DNA of 64,000 nt, taken from assembly GCF_017104965.1 (NCBI RefSeq), contig NZ_JAAGPR010000006.1:372001-436000 (forward strand), written 5' to 3'. A program made the translations under genes and the position numbers. Origin of the DNA: Paraburkholderia sp. Ac-20340 (GTDB taxonomy: Bacteria > Pseudomonadota > Gammaproteobacteria > Burkholderiales > Burkholderiaceae). Shown here piece by piece: positions 7,924-17,035 of this stretch. The notes under the pieces were generated by a model. It had not been told where the DNA came from and searched no databases. It worked only from the letters and a program-made list of their open reading frames with translations. Numbering within the stretch: position 1 is the first letter of the stretch; every line of letters starts with the position of its first letter.

Positions 7924-10586
7924 TCCACGGTGTATTCGAACTCACCGGACTCGTTCGCGCGCACATTCACGCTTTGCAGCGCCGTGCCTTCCGCGATGCG
8001 TTCGAGTACCTGTTGCGCGAGTTCGGGCAGCAGCGTGCCGTTCAGAATGTGATCGACGTTGCGCGCGCCCGAATCCACTTCGGTGCAGCGGGCCAGCACG
8101 GCGTCCACGAGCGATTCGTCCCACTCGAAAGTCGCGCCATGATTGGCCTCGATGCGCCGGCGAATGCGTTCGAGCTTGAGTTCGATGATCTCGGCAAGCA
8201 CATCGTCCGAGATCGGGTAATACGGCACGACCTTCATGCGCCCGAGAAACGCGGGCTTGAAGGTCTTGTACAGTTGCGGACGCAACAATTCGGCGAGCGC
8301 GTCGGCGTCCGGCAGTTCTTCGGCCGGTTTGTTCAGACAGGCCTGCATCACGGCCTGCGAACCCACGTTCGAAGTCAGGATGATCAACGTATTGCGGAAG
8401 TCGATCGGACGGCCTTCGGCATCGTCCATCGTGCCCTTGTCGAAGATCTGGAAGAACATTTCCAGCACGTCGGGGTGCGCCTTTTCGACTTCATCGAGCA
8501 GCACGACCGAATACGGATTGCGGCGCACGGCCTCGGTTAGCACGCCGCCTTCGCCATAACCCACATAACCCGGCGGCGAGCCCTTGAGACCGGACACGCT
8601 ATGCGCTTCCTGGTACTCGCTCATATTGATGGTGACGAGCTTGCGTTCGCCGCCATAGAGAATATCGGCGAGCGCCAGCGCGGTTTCGGTTTTGCCGACA
8701 CCCGACGGTCCCACGAACATAAACACACCGCGCGGCTTGTTCGGATCTTCGAGGCTCGCGTTGGCCGTGCGCACACGCTGCGCGATCGCATCGAGCGCAT
8801 GGTCCTGACCGATCACGCGCTCGCCAAGCAGCGGGCTCAGATTGAGCACCGTCTTGATCTCGTCTTTGACCATGCGGCCGAGCGGAATGCCGGTCCACGA
8901 CGCCACCACTTCGGCCACCACATGCGCGTCCACCTGCAACGGCACCATCGGGCCATCGCCTTGCAATGCGTGCAGTTGCGCGACCAGCGCAGGCAGCGCT
9001 TCGCGCGCGGCGTCAGCGTCGCGAGCGAGATCGGCCGATGCCCCCTCTTCGCGCGCCGCGTCGATACGTTCGCGCAGCGCCGCGATCTGCGTCACCAGTT
9101 CGCGCTCCTGCGCGTAACGGGCTTCGTCTTCGGCCACTTCCGCGGCGGCCTGCGCACGCTCTTCGCGCAGTTGCGCGAGGCGTTCGTCGTGCGCCGTACC
9201 GTTGGCGGCTTCGCGTTCGAGCGAAGCGATTTCGGCATCGACGCGTTCGATATAGCGCTTGCCGTCGTCGATCGCGCCCGGCGTCGAACTATGTGCGAGC
9301 GCAACCTTCGCGCAAGCCGTATCGAGCACGCTCACGGCCTTGTCCGGCAACTGGCGCGCGCTGATATAGCGATGCGAAAGACGCACCGCCTCGGTAATCG
9401 CTTCGTCGAGAATGCGCACGTTGAAGTGACGCTCCATCAACGCGGTCATGCCGCGCAGCATGGCAGCCGCGAGCGTTTCGCCCGGCTCCTCGATCTTCAC
9501 CACCTGGAAACGCCGCGCCAGCGCCGCGTCTTTCTCGAAGTACTTTTTGTACTCGCTCCACGTGGTAGCCGCGATCGTGCGCAACTCGCCGCGCGCGAGC
9601 GCCGGCTTGAGCAGATTGGCCGCATCGTTCTGCCCGGCCTGACCGCCCGCGCCGATGATCGTATGCGCTTCGTCGATAAACAGAATGATGGGCTGCGGAC
9701 TCTTCTTGACTTCGTCGATCACGCTTTTCAGGCGGTTTTCGAACTCGCCCTTCACGCTTGCACCAGCCTGCAGCAGCCCCATATCGAGCACACGCAGCGC
9801 CACGTTGCGCAGCGGTTCGGGCACGTCGCCCTCGGCGATACGCAGCGCGAGCCCTTCCACCACGGCCGTTTTGCCCACGCCCGGCTCGCCCGTGAGAATG
9901 GGATTGTTCTGGCGGCGACGCATCAGAATGTCGATGGCCTGGCGAATTTCGCCTTCACGGCCGATGACCGGGTCCACCTTGCCTTCGCGCGCGCGTTGCG
10001 TGAGATCGGTCGTATAGGTGTCGAGCGCGGGCGTTTTCGACGGGCCCGCAGCGGTTTGCGTTTGCGCCTGCGATTCCTGAGCCGCGCCCTGTTCCGCTTC
10101 GCGCGGCACCGCTTCCACCGAACCTTCGGTCAATTCATCGAAACGATGCTTGAGTTCGGACACCGCGACTTCGGCCAGACGCGGCGACATACGCTGCGCA
10201 AACTGCGCAAGATCGGGCGCGCTCAGCAGCGCGAGCAGCAGATGCCCCGAACGGATGCGGCCAATCTGCGTATCGAGCGATGCAATCAACCAGGCCTGCT
10301 CGAACAGCGCAATCAGATGCGGCGAGAACACCGGCGTGCGCGTATTGCCGGTCTTGAGGTTCTGCAATTCGCGTTCGAGATCGGCGCGCACTGCATGCGC
10401 ATCGATACGCGAGGCGCGCAGCGCGCACACCAGATCGCTGGCCGGTTCTTCGATCAGCGCGAGAAACAGATGTTCGAGATCGACTTCGTAATGCCCGCGC
10501 GACAGGCACGAGCTGGCCGCCCGTTCGGCCGCGAGGCGGCAGGTCGTGTTGAGCTTGGTGATCAGGGTCTTGAGAGGCGTGCTCAT
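7920..10586 (-). CDS. tssH: T6SS sheath-recycling ATPase TssH (ClpV)
   Basis: Hexameric AAA+ unfoldase that takes contracted TssBC sheath apart. The 888 residues hold a Clp N-domain (about 10-150), a first AAA module with Walker A GEPGVGKT at 233-240 and Walker B LFIDEAH, a coiled-coil middle domain rich in Glu/Arg/Ala at about 415-530, and a second AAA module with Walker A GPSGVGKT at 626-633 and Walker B LLDEVEKAH. Both ATP sites look intact. The spacer between N-domain and first AAA module is Gln/Ala-rich, typical of ClpV rather than ClpB. It starts 37 bases after tssG and is coupled to tssA. Confidence 0.97.
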   Translation of the reverse strand: MSTPLKTLITKLNTTCRLAAERAASSCLSRGHYEVDLEHLFLALIEEPASDLVCALRASRIDAHAVRADLERELQNLKTGNTRTPVFSPHLIALFEQAWLIASLDTQIGRIRSGHLLLALLSAPDLAQFAQRMSPRLAEVAVSELKHRFDELTEGSVEAVPREAEQGAAQESQAQTQTAAGPSKTPALDTYTTDLTQRAREGKVDPVIGREGEIRQAIDILMRRRQNNPILTGEPGVGKTAVVEGLALRIAEGDVPEPLRNVALRVLDMGLLQAGASVKGEFENRLKSVIDEVKKSPQPIILFIDEAHTIIGAGGQAGQNDAANLLKPALARGELRTIAATTWSEYKKYFEKDAALARRFQVVKIEEPGETLAAAMLRGMTALMERHFNVRILDEAITEAVRLSHRYISARQLPDKAVSVLDTACAKVALAHSSTPGAIDDGKRYIERVDAEIASLEREAANGTAHDERLAQLREERAQAAAEVAEDEARYAQERELVTQIAALRERIDAAREEGASADLARDADAAREALPALVAQLHALQGDGPMVPLQVDAHVVAEVVASWTGIPLGRMVKDEIKTVLNLSPLLGERVIGQDHALDAIAQRVRTANASLEDPNKPRGVFMFVGPSGVGKTETALALADILYGGERKLVTINMSEYQEAHSVSGLKGSPPGYVGYGEGGVLTEAVRRNPYSVVLLDEVEKAHPDVLEMFFQIFDKGTMDDAEGRPIDFRNTLIILTSNVGSQAVMQACLNKPAEELPDADALAELLRPQLYKTFKPAFLGRMKVVPYYPISDDVLAEIIELKLERIRRRIEANHGATFEWDESLVDAVLARCTEVDSGARNVDHILNGTLLPELAQQVLERIAEGTALQSVNVRANESGEFEYTVE

Positions 10587-10623
10587 GTCGTGATGGCGTT
10601 CCGGGCGAAGTTCGGTTCAGTCG

Positions 10624-11709
10624 TCAATGGGTGACATGCAATTCGTAGTGCGCGTCGGCGCGATCGCTTTCGGCGGCATGGGTGCAGAGGAAGGCGTCCC
10701 AGCCCAGGCGCGAACCGCCGCCCAGCTGGCTAGGCCCGACTTCCGTGCGGCGCAGCACGAGGCGCACTTCGTATTCGAGCGTCAAGCGGCCCAGCAGCGT
10801 GAGCATGCGTTCGAGCGCGACCGCGCGCTCGCCGCCGGGTAAAAATGCTTCGTAGTCCTGTTTCGATAGCGGACCGATTACGAGTCGCGCACGCATATCG
10901 CGCTGCCAGACCCGCTGCCCCGCGAGCGCCGTCGCGCCCAGCGCGACATTGCGCTGCCCGAGCATCGAAAGCTGGTCGGGCGGCACGTCATACCATTTGC
11001 CGATGAACTGCTCGATACGCACCGGCACGTTGAAATACTCGGACAGCGTGTTCTGCAGATAAGCCGCGGAAACCGGTCGATGGCGCGCGGCCACGGCGTG
11101 GCCCGCAATCGCTTCGTCGAACAGACCGCCCGCGCCGCCATGCAGACCATCGCGCGATTCGTCGTTGGCGACGCCCGCAAGCGCGAGCAACAAGGGCAAA
11201 TAGCGCTCGTCGCGATCGAGTTCGTAATGAAACGGCAGGCGGTACTTCTTCCACGCGTTATAGAACAGCGCGGTCGCGCGATTCGAAAACACGTCGAAGA
11301 ATTCGCGCGCGGCGCGATCGCGTTTCAACTGCTCGCGCGCGATCAACTGCTCCGTATAGTGCAGCGGCAGCGCGCCCTGCCCGCCGAGCAAACCAAAAAA
11401 CGCCGGCGTGATCTCCACCTGGGCGAGCCGCCCTTCGTCGATGGCGGCATCGCGCTTGCTTTTTTCGGCGAGCGGCGCGCCGGCTTCGTCGTAAGACCTG
11501 GCCTGTTCGATTTCGCTCGGCGGAAAGCCCAGCGACAAGGTATTGCGAAATGACACGCGCTGCGCGAGCACGTCGCGCTGACGGTCCTCGGTCTTATCGA
11601 CGAACCAGCGTTCGAGCAGGCGCACCGCCTGGAAAAACTCGAAGCGGTGCGGCTCGTCGAGCAGACGCTCGATTACACCAGGATCGATTCGCCGCTGCGG
11701 GGCTTGCAT
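10624..11709 (-). CDS. tssG: T6SS baseplate protein TssG
   Basis: Baseplate wedge subunit that works with TssF, TssE and TssK. I chose the ATG at 11709 (361 residues, beginning MQAPQRR); it has a GAGGAG ribosome site and normal family length. The much longer open frame to 12321 runs through tssF in another frame and is a shadow. The family motif E-P-H-R-F-E-F-F-Q-A-V-R near residues 19-30 is clear. The start lies 37 bases inside the end of tssF, so the pair is translationally coupled, as expected for subunits made in fixed ratio. Confidence 0.95.
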   Translation of the reverse strand: MQAPQRRIDPGVIERLLDEPHRFEFFQAVRLLERWFVDKTEDRQRDVLAQRVSFRNTLSLGFPPSEIEQARSYDEAGAPLAEKSKRDAAIDEGRLAQVEITPAFFGLLGGQGALPLHYTEQLIAREQLKRDRAAREFFDVFSNRATALFYNAWKKYRLPFHYELDRDERYLPLLLALAGVANDESRDGLHGGAGGLFDEAIAGHAVAARHRPVSAAYLQNTLSEYFNVPVRIEQFIGKWYDVPPDQLSMLGQRNVALGATALAGQRVWQRDMRARLVIGPLSKQDYEAFLPGGERAVALERMLTLLGRLTLEYEVRLVLRRTEVGPSQLGGGSRLGWDAFLCTHAAESDRADAHYELHVTH

Positions 11710-13511
11710 CGCAGGATCTCCTCGCCGGTGAGTTCGGACATCACCACCAGTTGAACAAAGCTGTTGATATGGACGTAAAGACCGAAGAACACATCGAGCA
11801 CGCGCACGAAGGTGCCGAGGCTCGTGCCCACGAAATGGTCTTCGTCGACGGTCACGCGAATCTCCACGCCGCGCACGAAGGTGGCGAACGGCTTGCCGGG
11901 CAGCCATTGCACAGCCGAGCGCTGCTCCACGTTGACGATGCCGTCGATATGCCGCGACGACACGGCCGAGCGGCGCATATCGTAGAGCGCGAGCATTTCC
12001 TTGAGCGTGCCCGCGCCGCCGCCCGTGAGCGAAACGTGGCTCAGCGACAGATGCGAAATCAGACGCCAGTGCGAAGCCTGGCGGCGCTCGAAACGTACTG
12101 AAGGCGTCGGGCGCGCGAGCAGCGAAATCTGGTTGGTGAGCGAACCGCCCTCCAGAAACAGATCGCCGCCCTCCAGACCCACAGCGAGGCCGGCCGGAAG
12201 ATCGCGATTCGTGCAGGAGAGTTCGAGGCTGAGCGTATCGGTTTGCTCGGAGGCCGGATCGAAGTCGATATCGACGATCGAAATTTCCGTTTCGTAGCCC
12301 GGACTCTTTTGCGCGACCCATTCGTCGCGGCGCGCAAACCAGTAATGCCCCGCGCGCGCGGCTTCGCCGTGGCGCAGCGAATAGAAAGGCCGGAATTCCA
12401 CCACCGATTCTTCATTCGCGCGCTGCTGCACCAGATGCACGGAATCGATCGAATAGACTTCGTAGGCAAATGCGCGGCGCGCCTCGGCAATCACCGGATA
12501 CGCAACCGACTGATGATTGAGACGAATAGGCTCGCCGTGCTGCTTGAAAAGATTCACCACCGGCGTACAGAAAAGTCGCAGATGATGCGCTGCCAGCGTA
12601 TCGAGCAGACGCGCCTCGTGCGAATCGCCGCGCACTTCTTTCAGCACGATATGCAGCGTGAGACGATGGCAACGCCCCGTTGCCGCGCTCATCGCCTTCA
12701 GATCGAAATCGACGAAATCGAATTTGGCGGGAAACGCGAAATATTCGGTTAGCAGGCGATAAGCGGGATGCGATTTCGCAGGGAAATCGATCAGCGCTTC
12801 GTCTTCGCCAAAACCGGCCTGGGCGAACGGCAATTCGCGCAGCGCCGTCCAGCGGCCATTGCGTTCCGGTTCGACCCACGCGCCAATTGCATTGACGAAA
12901 AGACAATCGCCAAGCGCCGCGATAAACGATTGCTCGCCACTCAGATAAGCGCGCAATTGCGGCACCTTGAGCGCGGCAATATCGAGTTGCGGCGAAGTCG
13001 ATTCGAAAGTGATCGAAATCACGCCCGTGGCATCGCCGGGCAGCACGATCGAACTGGGCGCCATCGCCACCGGCATATAGCGCGCTTCGGCAATGCGAAT
13101 GGGCGCGAGCGTGACGTCGTAGGCGGTGCGAAAACGGCATTGCACGCCACGCAGCGGACGCGACTTCAATTCCGTGCCGCGCGCGATCAACGCAGGCGCA
13201 GTGAGATGATTGAACGCCGCCGCGCTGCCAAGCTGCGCCACCGAACAGGAAGGAAACGGCCGCAGATAATGCGGATAGAGAACTTCGAGCAGCGCCTCGG
13301 TGAATTCGGGGTAATCGTCGTCGAGCCGCTTGTTGATGCGCGCGCCTAGCAGCGCGAACGACTCGATCATGCGCTCGACGTGCGGATCTTCGCATTGCTC
13401 GCCCGACATCGCGAGCCGGGCCGCGATCTTCGGATAGCGCTCGGCGAATTCGCGCGAATAGCGTCGCAGGAACGACAATTCGCGCTCGTAATACGGCAAC
13501 AACTCTTCCAT
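11673..13511 (-). CDS. tssF: T6SS baseplate protein TssF
   Basis: Large baseplate wedge subunit, 612 residues from the ATG at 13511. This start is preceded by a GGGGAA-type ribosome site and begins MEELLPYYERELSFLRR, the classical TssF N terminus; the open frame upstream to 13583 adds residues with no family likeness. The motif DPHVERMIESFA (about residues 41-52) is also typical. It overlaps tssG by 37 bases and lies 94 bases after tssE. Confidence 0.95.
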   Translation of the reverse strand: MEELLPYYERELSFLRRYSREFAERYPKIAARLAMSGEQCEDPHVERMIESFALLGARINKRLDDDYPEFTEALLEVLYPHYLRPFPSCSVAQLGSAAAFNHLTAPALIARGTELKSRPLRGVQCRFRTAYDVTLAPIRIAEARYMPVAMAPSSIVLPGDATGVISITFESTSPQLDIAALKVPQLRAYLSGEQSFIAALGDCLFVNAIGAWVEPERNGRWTALRELPFAQAGFGEDEALIDFPAKSHPAYRLLTEYFAFPAKFDFVDFDLKAMSAATGRCHRLTLHIVLKEVRGDSHEARLLDTLAAHHLRLFCTPVVNLFKQHGEPIRLNHQSVAYPVIAEARRAFAYEVYSIDSVHLVQQRANEESVVEFRPFYSLRHGEAARAGHYWFARRDEWVAQKSPGYETEISIVDIDFDPASEQTDTLSLELSCTNRDLPAGLAVGLEGGDLFLEGGSLTNQISLLARPTPSVRFERRQASHWRLISHLSLSHVSLTGGGAGTLKEMLALYDMRRSAVSSRHIDGIVNVEQRSAVQWLPGKPFATFVRGVEIRVTVDEDHFVGTSLGTFVRVLDVFFGLYVHINSFVQLVVMSELTGEEILRCKPRSGESILV

Positions 13512-13605
13512 CGCGATTCCCCGCCCCCCAGAAACTGCCTTCTGCCGCGCCTCGACGAAAACGCTTCGCAGCCGCGTCGTCACGCGGCGCCATGCGCGGC
13601 CTTGC

Positions 13606-14085
13606 TTATGTCTTCGCGCGTGCGCGCGTGACCGAATACTGCAGCGTCGACGGCTGCAGCAATGCGTCGAAGTTTACCGGCTCTTCGGCCGGATGGACCA
13701 CCAATAAAGCCTGAATAGCGAAATTCAATACGCTGGTCGAGCGCGAATTCAATTCGAGCGATACATTGACCCGCTGCAGACGCGGCTCGTGCCGCTCGAT
13801 CGCCTGCTGGATCGACTTGCAGATAAACGCGCGATCGTAATGACTCGCGAGACTCAGCCCCGCGAAATCGCTCAACCCATAGGTGAGCAGCGATTTGCGG
13901 CACTCCGGCAATTGCGCGAGCGTCTCTTCCGAAAACGCAATGCGCGTATTCAAAATCGACTCCAGGTCGCGCGCAACCGTCGCTTTCAGTTCTTCCATCG
14001 ACAATTGCCGCATCGCGGCGGGTGCCGGCGAGTGCGGTTCGTCGTCGAACAACTTGTCGAAAAAACTAGGCTCGAATCGCTTCAT
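13606..14085 (-). CDS. tssE: T6SS baseplate protein TssE (gp25-like)
   Basis: Baseplate component homologous to phage T4 gp25, 159 residues from the ATG at 14085. A GTG at 14106 would add seven residues (MASPDCS) that are not family-like. The N terminus K-R-F-E-P-S-F-F-D-K-L-F-D and the C-terminal V-N-V-S-L-E-L-N-S-R region are typical of the gp25 fold. No Shine-Dalgarno is obvious, and a strong hairpin lies between hcp and this gene, so expression may be lower than that of hcp. Confidence 0.93.
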   Translation of the reverse strand: MKRFEPSFFDKLFDDEPHSPAPAAMRQLSMEELKATVARDLESILNTRIAFSEETLAQLPECRKSLLTYGLSDFAGLSLASHYDRAFICKSIQQAIERHEPRLQRVNVSLELNSRSTSVLNFAIQALLVVHPAEEPVNFDALLQPSTLQYSVTRARAKT

Positions 14086-14132
14086 CGAACAATCTGGCGA
14101 CGCCACATGGCGTCAATCTGTGCAAAAGCCCA

Positions 14133-14166
14133 AACGCTGCGCGCGGGTTGATGCGCGCGCAACGTT
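14133..14166 (-). terminator. Hairpin between hcp and tssE, probable partial terminator
   Basis: Thirteen-base arms with one mismatch at 14133-14145 and 14154-14166 (cores TGCGCGCG and CGCGCGCA) and an 8-base loop. Read on the minus strand, the stem is followed by a T-containing stretch with TTT and TTTT. It sits just after the hcp stop and should raise hcp mRNA over the downstream baseplate genes by termination or by stabilising the 3' end. Confidence 0.6.
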
Positions 14167-14181
14167 CAGGCAATGACGACC

Positions 14182-14685
14182 TTAGACCGCGTAGGTCTTG
14201 TCGTTCTTCGTCAGGCTCCATGCACCCTGAGCGTTACCGCCCTGGTTGCCGCCGATCTTCTGCTGCGTGTACTTCCACTGCACGGCAGCGTACTTGAGCG
14301 AGAACTCTTCGCTCGGCAGACCTTCGCCCACCACGGACGGCGTGATGCTCGAAATGATCACGTACTTGAGCTTGACCTCGAGATACTTGATGCGATTGCC
14401 TTCACCGTCCGAACGCATGAAGTCGATGGTGACTTCGTCGAACGTCGTACCGCCCGAAGCGTGCTGATACAGCAGCGGGCTGACCACGTCGATGTCCTTG
14501 GTGAAACGCATATCGGCGTGCTCGCAACGCTCGGACGTGTGACCGCCGGCCGTCGAAGCCGTTGCCGAACGCGGCTGGAGAATCGAGTGATTCCACGAAT
14601 CGATTTCGATCCAGTTTGCGTGGTCCTTGTCCTGCGACTCGCCCTTGATCGCAGGATTGCCGAATTTTAGGTAGATGTCCTTCAT
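14182..14685 (-). CDS. hcp: T6SS tube protein Hcp (TssD)
   Basis: Hcp forms the hexameric rings that stack into the expelled inner tube. The 167-residue product starts MKDIYLKF and has the Hcp1-type motifs I-K-G-E-S (about 13-17), the SWNHS segment near 30-34, and a conserved V-x-L-K-Y-V centre. It has its own GGGGAG ribosome site and a 228-base leader after tssC. It lacks a signal peptide, as expected. A hairpin behind it is consistent with higher expression than its neighbours. Confidence 0.96.
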   Translation of the reverse strand: MKDIYLKFGNPAIKGESQDKDHANWIEIDSWNHSILQPRSATASTAGGHTSERCEHADMRFTKDIDVVSPLLYQHASGGTTFDEVTIDFMRSDGEGNRIKYLEVKLKYVIISSITPSVVGEGLPSEEFSLKYAAVQWKYTQQKIGGNQGGNAQGAWSLTKNDKTYAV

Positions 14686-14913
14686 AACGTATCGCTCCCC
14701 ATAAAGGTGGTGTGTACGGCGGTGACAGGCGCGATGACTGCCCGCCCGATGGACCGCAACTCAAGCACAAAGCCCGAATACCGTCGGAGCCTGCGCCGGA
14801 TGCGTCAGGCGGCGCGAGTCACGACGGTTGACTCACGCGGCCTGCTGTGCAGCTTCAAGACGTCGCGCACCCCAAAATTGCGCACGCTACGCCTCGCTGC
14901 AACGATGATTGTT
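14686..14913 (-). promoter_or_regulatory. Leader region between tssC and hcp
   Basis: A 228-base non-coding gap inside the minus-strand T6SS operon, much longer than the other gaps. It may hold an hcp-specific promoter or processing site. A GAGTCA/TGACTC inverted repeat lies at 14816-14834. I could not pick a convincing -35/-10 pair. Confidence 0.35.
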
Positions 14914-16413
14914 TTACGAATTGGCCGGCTTCGGCAGATCCGCCACGAGACGCAGCGAGATCGACAGTTCGTCGAGCTGGAAGTGCGGACGCAGGAATGC
15001 AACCGAACGGTACGCGCCCGGACGGCCCGGAATTTCCGCAACCTGGATCGACGCTTCGCGCAGCGGGAACTGTGCCTTCTGTTCCTGCGTGGCGTTGTCG
15101 TCGAGCAGCACGTACTGCGAAATCCAGCGGTTCAGGAACACTTCGACGTTCTGCGCCGATGCAAAACTGCCGATCTTGTCGCGCATCATCGCCTTCAGGT
15201 AATGCGCCACGCGCGAAACCGAGAAGATGTACTGCAGCTGCGCGGAAAGCACGGCGTTCGCATTGGCGCTATCGGTGCTGTACTTTTTGGCCTTTTGCAC
15301 CGATTGCGCTGCGAAGAACGCGGCGTAATCCGAGTTCTTGCAATGCACGAGCGGAATGAAACCGAGGTCGCTCAGTTCCTTTTCGCGGCGATCGGTAATG
15401 GCGATTTCGGTCGGGCACTTGAGCGCGATTTCGCCGTCGTCGGTCTTGAAGGTGTGGGTCGGCAGATCTTCCACCAGACCGCCGCCTTCCACGCCGCGAA
15501 TCGCCGCGCACCAGCCGAAGTCGTCGAATGCCGCCGTGAGACGCGCCGCGAAAGCCCAGGCCGCATTGCACCAGAGGTACTTGCTGTGATCCGTGCCGTC
15601 GACGTCTTCGACGAAATTAAAGCTTTCCGCCGTTGCGCCATCCTTCGGATTGAACGGCAGACGGCCGAGAACGCGCGGCAGCGTGAGACCGACATAGCGC
15701 GAGTCTTCCGAGTCGCGGAACGACTTCCACTTCGCGTATTCGACCGTATCGAACACCTTGCCCAGATCGCGCGGCTTGCCCAGATCGGCGAACGATTCGA
15801 GGCCCATCAGTTCAGGCGCCGCCGACGTAATGAACGGCGCGTGCGCGGCCGCGGCGACATGCGACATCTGCTCGATGAAGTACATGTCTTCGGGCTGGCG
15901 CGTGAGTTCGTAATCGCCGATCAGCGTGCCGAACGGCGCGCCGCCGAAGGTGCCGAACTCTTCTTCATAGACCTTCTTGAAGAGCGCGCTCTGATCGAAT
16001 TCGACGGCGTTCTTGAAGTCGCGCACGATGTCGCGCTTCGGGGCGTGCAGCGCCTTGATCTTGATGGTCTGACCGGTATTGCTTTCCTTGCACAGGTAAT
16101 CGAGCCCGCGCCACGTGGCTTCGAGGCGCTGGAATTCCGGTGCGTGCATCACGGCGCTCAATTGCGCCGAGATCAGGCGATCGAGCTCGGCCACGCGCGC
16201 GTCGATCGTTGCGGAAAGATTGTTCGAGACGACCACGGTGCCGTCGAGCACCTGATGCACGAGTTCGCCGATCAGATCCTTGGCGCGCGCGTGCTCCGAA
16301 TCGGACTTCGCGACCTTGCTCTTTTCGACGATATCGTCGAGCAGCGAGGTCGCAGCGTCCGCTTGCGTGTCGTCGAATGCCGCGCCTTGCGCGGCCGCAG
16401 TTTGCTGGTTCAT
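14914..16413 (-). CDS. tssC: T6SS contractile sheath large subunit TssC
   Basis: With TssB, TssC builds the contractile sheath around the Hcp tube. The ATG at 16413 gives 499 residues starting MNQQTAAAQ, the usual length for this family; the frame upstream to 16494 is in the TssB coding area and is rejected. Family features include the LEATWRGLDYL segment near 100-110, the GDYELTR motif and the C-terminal FLRPHFQLDELSISLRLV stretch. It starts 13 bases after tssB. All in-frame motifs are intact. Confidence 0.97.
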   Translation of the reverse strand: MNQQTAAAQGAAFDDTQADAATSLLDDIVEKSKVAKSDSEHARAKDLIGELVHQVLDGTVVVSNNLSATIDARVAELDRLISAQLSAVMHAPEFQRLEATWRGLDYLCKESNTGQTIKIKALHAPKRDIVRDFKNAVEFDQSALFKKVYEEEFGTFGGAPFGTLIGDYELTRQPEDMYFIEQMSHVAAAAHAPFITSAAPELMGLESFADLGKPRDLGKVFDTVEYAKWKSFRDSEDSRYVGLTLPRVLGRLPFNPKDGATAESFNFVEDVDGTDHSKYLWCNAAWAFAARLTAAFDDFGWCAAIRGVEGGGLVEDLPTHTFKTDDGEIALKCPTEIAITDRREKELSDLGFIPLVHCKNSDYAAFFAAQSVQKAKKYSTDSANANAVLSAQLQYIFSVSRVAHYLKAMMRDKIGSFASAQNVEVFLNRWISQYVLLDDNATQEQKAQFPLREASIQVAEIPGRPGAYRSVAFLRPHFQLDELSISLRLVADLPKPANS

Positions 16414-16426
16414 GTCGTGCTCCGCC

Positions 16427-16972
16427 TCAATCGCCCTTGGACTCATCGTCAGCCGGATGCTCCGGCGACGATTCCGTGCGCGTGCCGCCGGCAAGCGCCT
16501 GCAAGTGCTGCGTGTTCGAGAGCACTTCGCTCAGCAGGTCTTCGAGCTTGTCGTTGCCGGCGAGCTTGTTGCGCAGGTCGGCGAGCTTCGAGCGCGCTTC
16601 CAGCAGACGGCGCAGCGGCTCGACCTGAGCGACCACTTCGTCCGGGCTGAAATCGGCCAGCGACGTGAAGCGCAGATCGACGGCGAACTTGCCGCCTTCC
16701 GGGCTCAGGCGGTTTTCCACCTGAAACGCGGCGCGCGGCTCGATGCCTTTCATGACGTCGTCGAAGTTGTCGCGATCGATATTGACGAACTTGCGGTCGC
16801 GCAGCTTGGGCTGCTCGATTTCCGATTGACCGGCCAGGTCGCCCATGACCCCGACGACGAACGGCAGTTCTTTCACTTCGATCGCATCGCCGCGCTCGAC
16901 CTCGTAGGTCAATTGCACGCGCGGCGGCCGCACTTTCTGCAAGCGCTTCTGGATGCTTTCTTTCTTGGCCAT
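16427..16972 (-). CDS. tssB: T6SS contractile sheath small subunit TssB
   Basis: Small sheath subunit, 181 residues starting MAKKESIQKRL. Diagnostic segments are LPFVVGVMGDLAG (about 37-49), RKFVNIDRDNFDDVM (about 60-74) and the C-terminal helix that pairs with TssC. The last 20 residues are polar and acidic (Ser/Glu/Asp-rich), a common variable tail. It lies 63 bases after the lipoprotein gene and 13 bases before tssC. Confidence 0.97.
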   Translation of the reverse strand: MAKKESIQKRLQKVRPPRVQLTYEVERGDAIEVKELPFVVGVMGDLAGQSEIEQPKLRDRKFVNIDRDNFDDVMKGIEPRAAFQVENRLSPEGGKFAVDLRFTSLADFSPDEVVAQVEPLRRLLEARSKLADLRNKLAGNDKLEDLLSEVLSNTQHLQALAGGTRTESSPEHPADDESKGD

Positions 16973-17035
16973 CGTCGGCTCCCTGCTTTTTGTTATCGAC
17001 TGGTGCTACGTAGCGGTGTGGTCCGGCGCGGCCGC

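Noticed and set aside
8601..10634. 677-codon plus-strand ORF opposite tssH
   Set aside because: Antisense shadow of a clear ClpV gene; composition is Arg/His/Phe-rich and without motifs.
11710..12321. Upstream extension of tssG to 565 codons
   Set aside because: The extension overlaps tssF in another frame; ATG at 11709 has the ribosome site and gives the normal family length.
14707..16650. 647-codon plus-strand ORF opposite tssC
   Set aside because: Shadow of tssC and tssB; no domain pattern.
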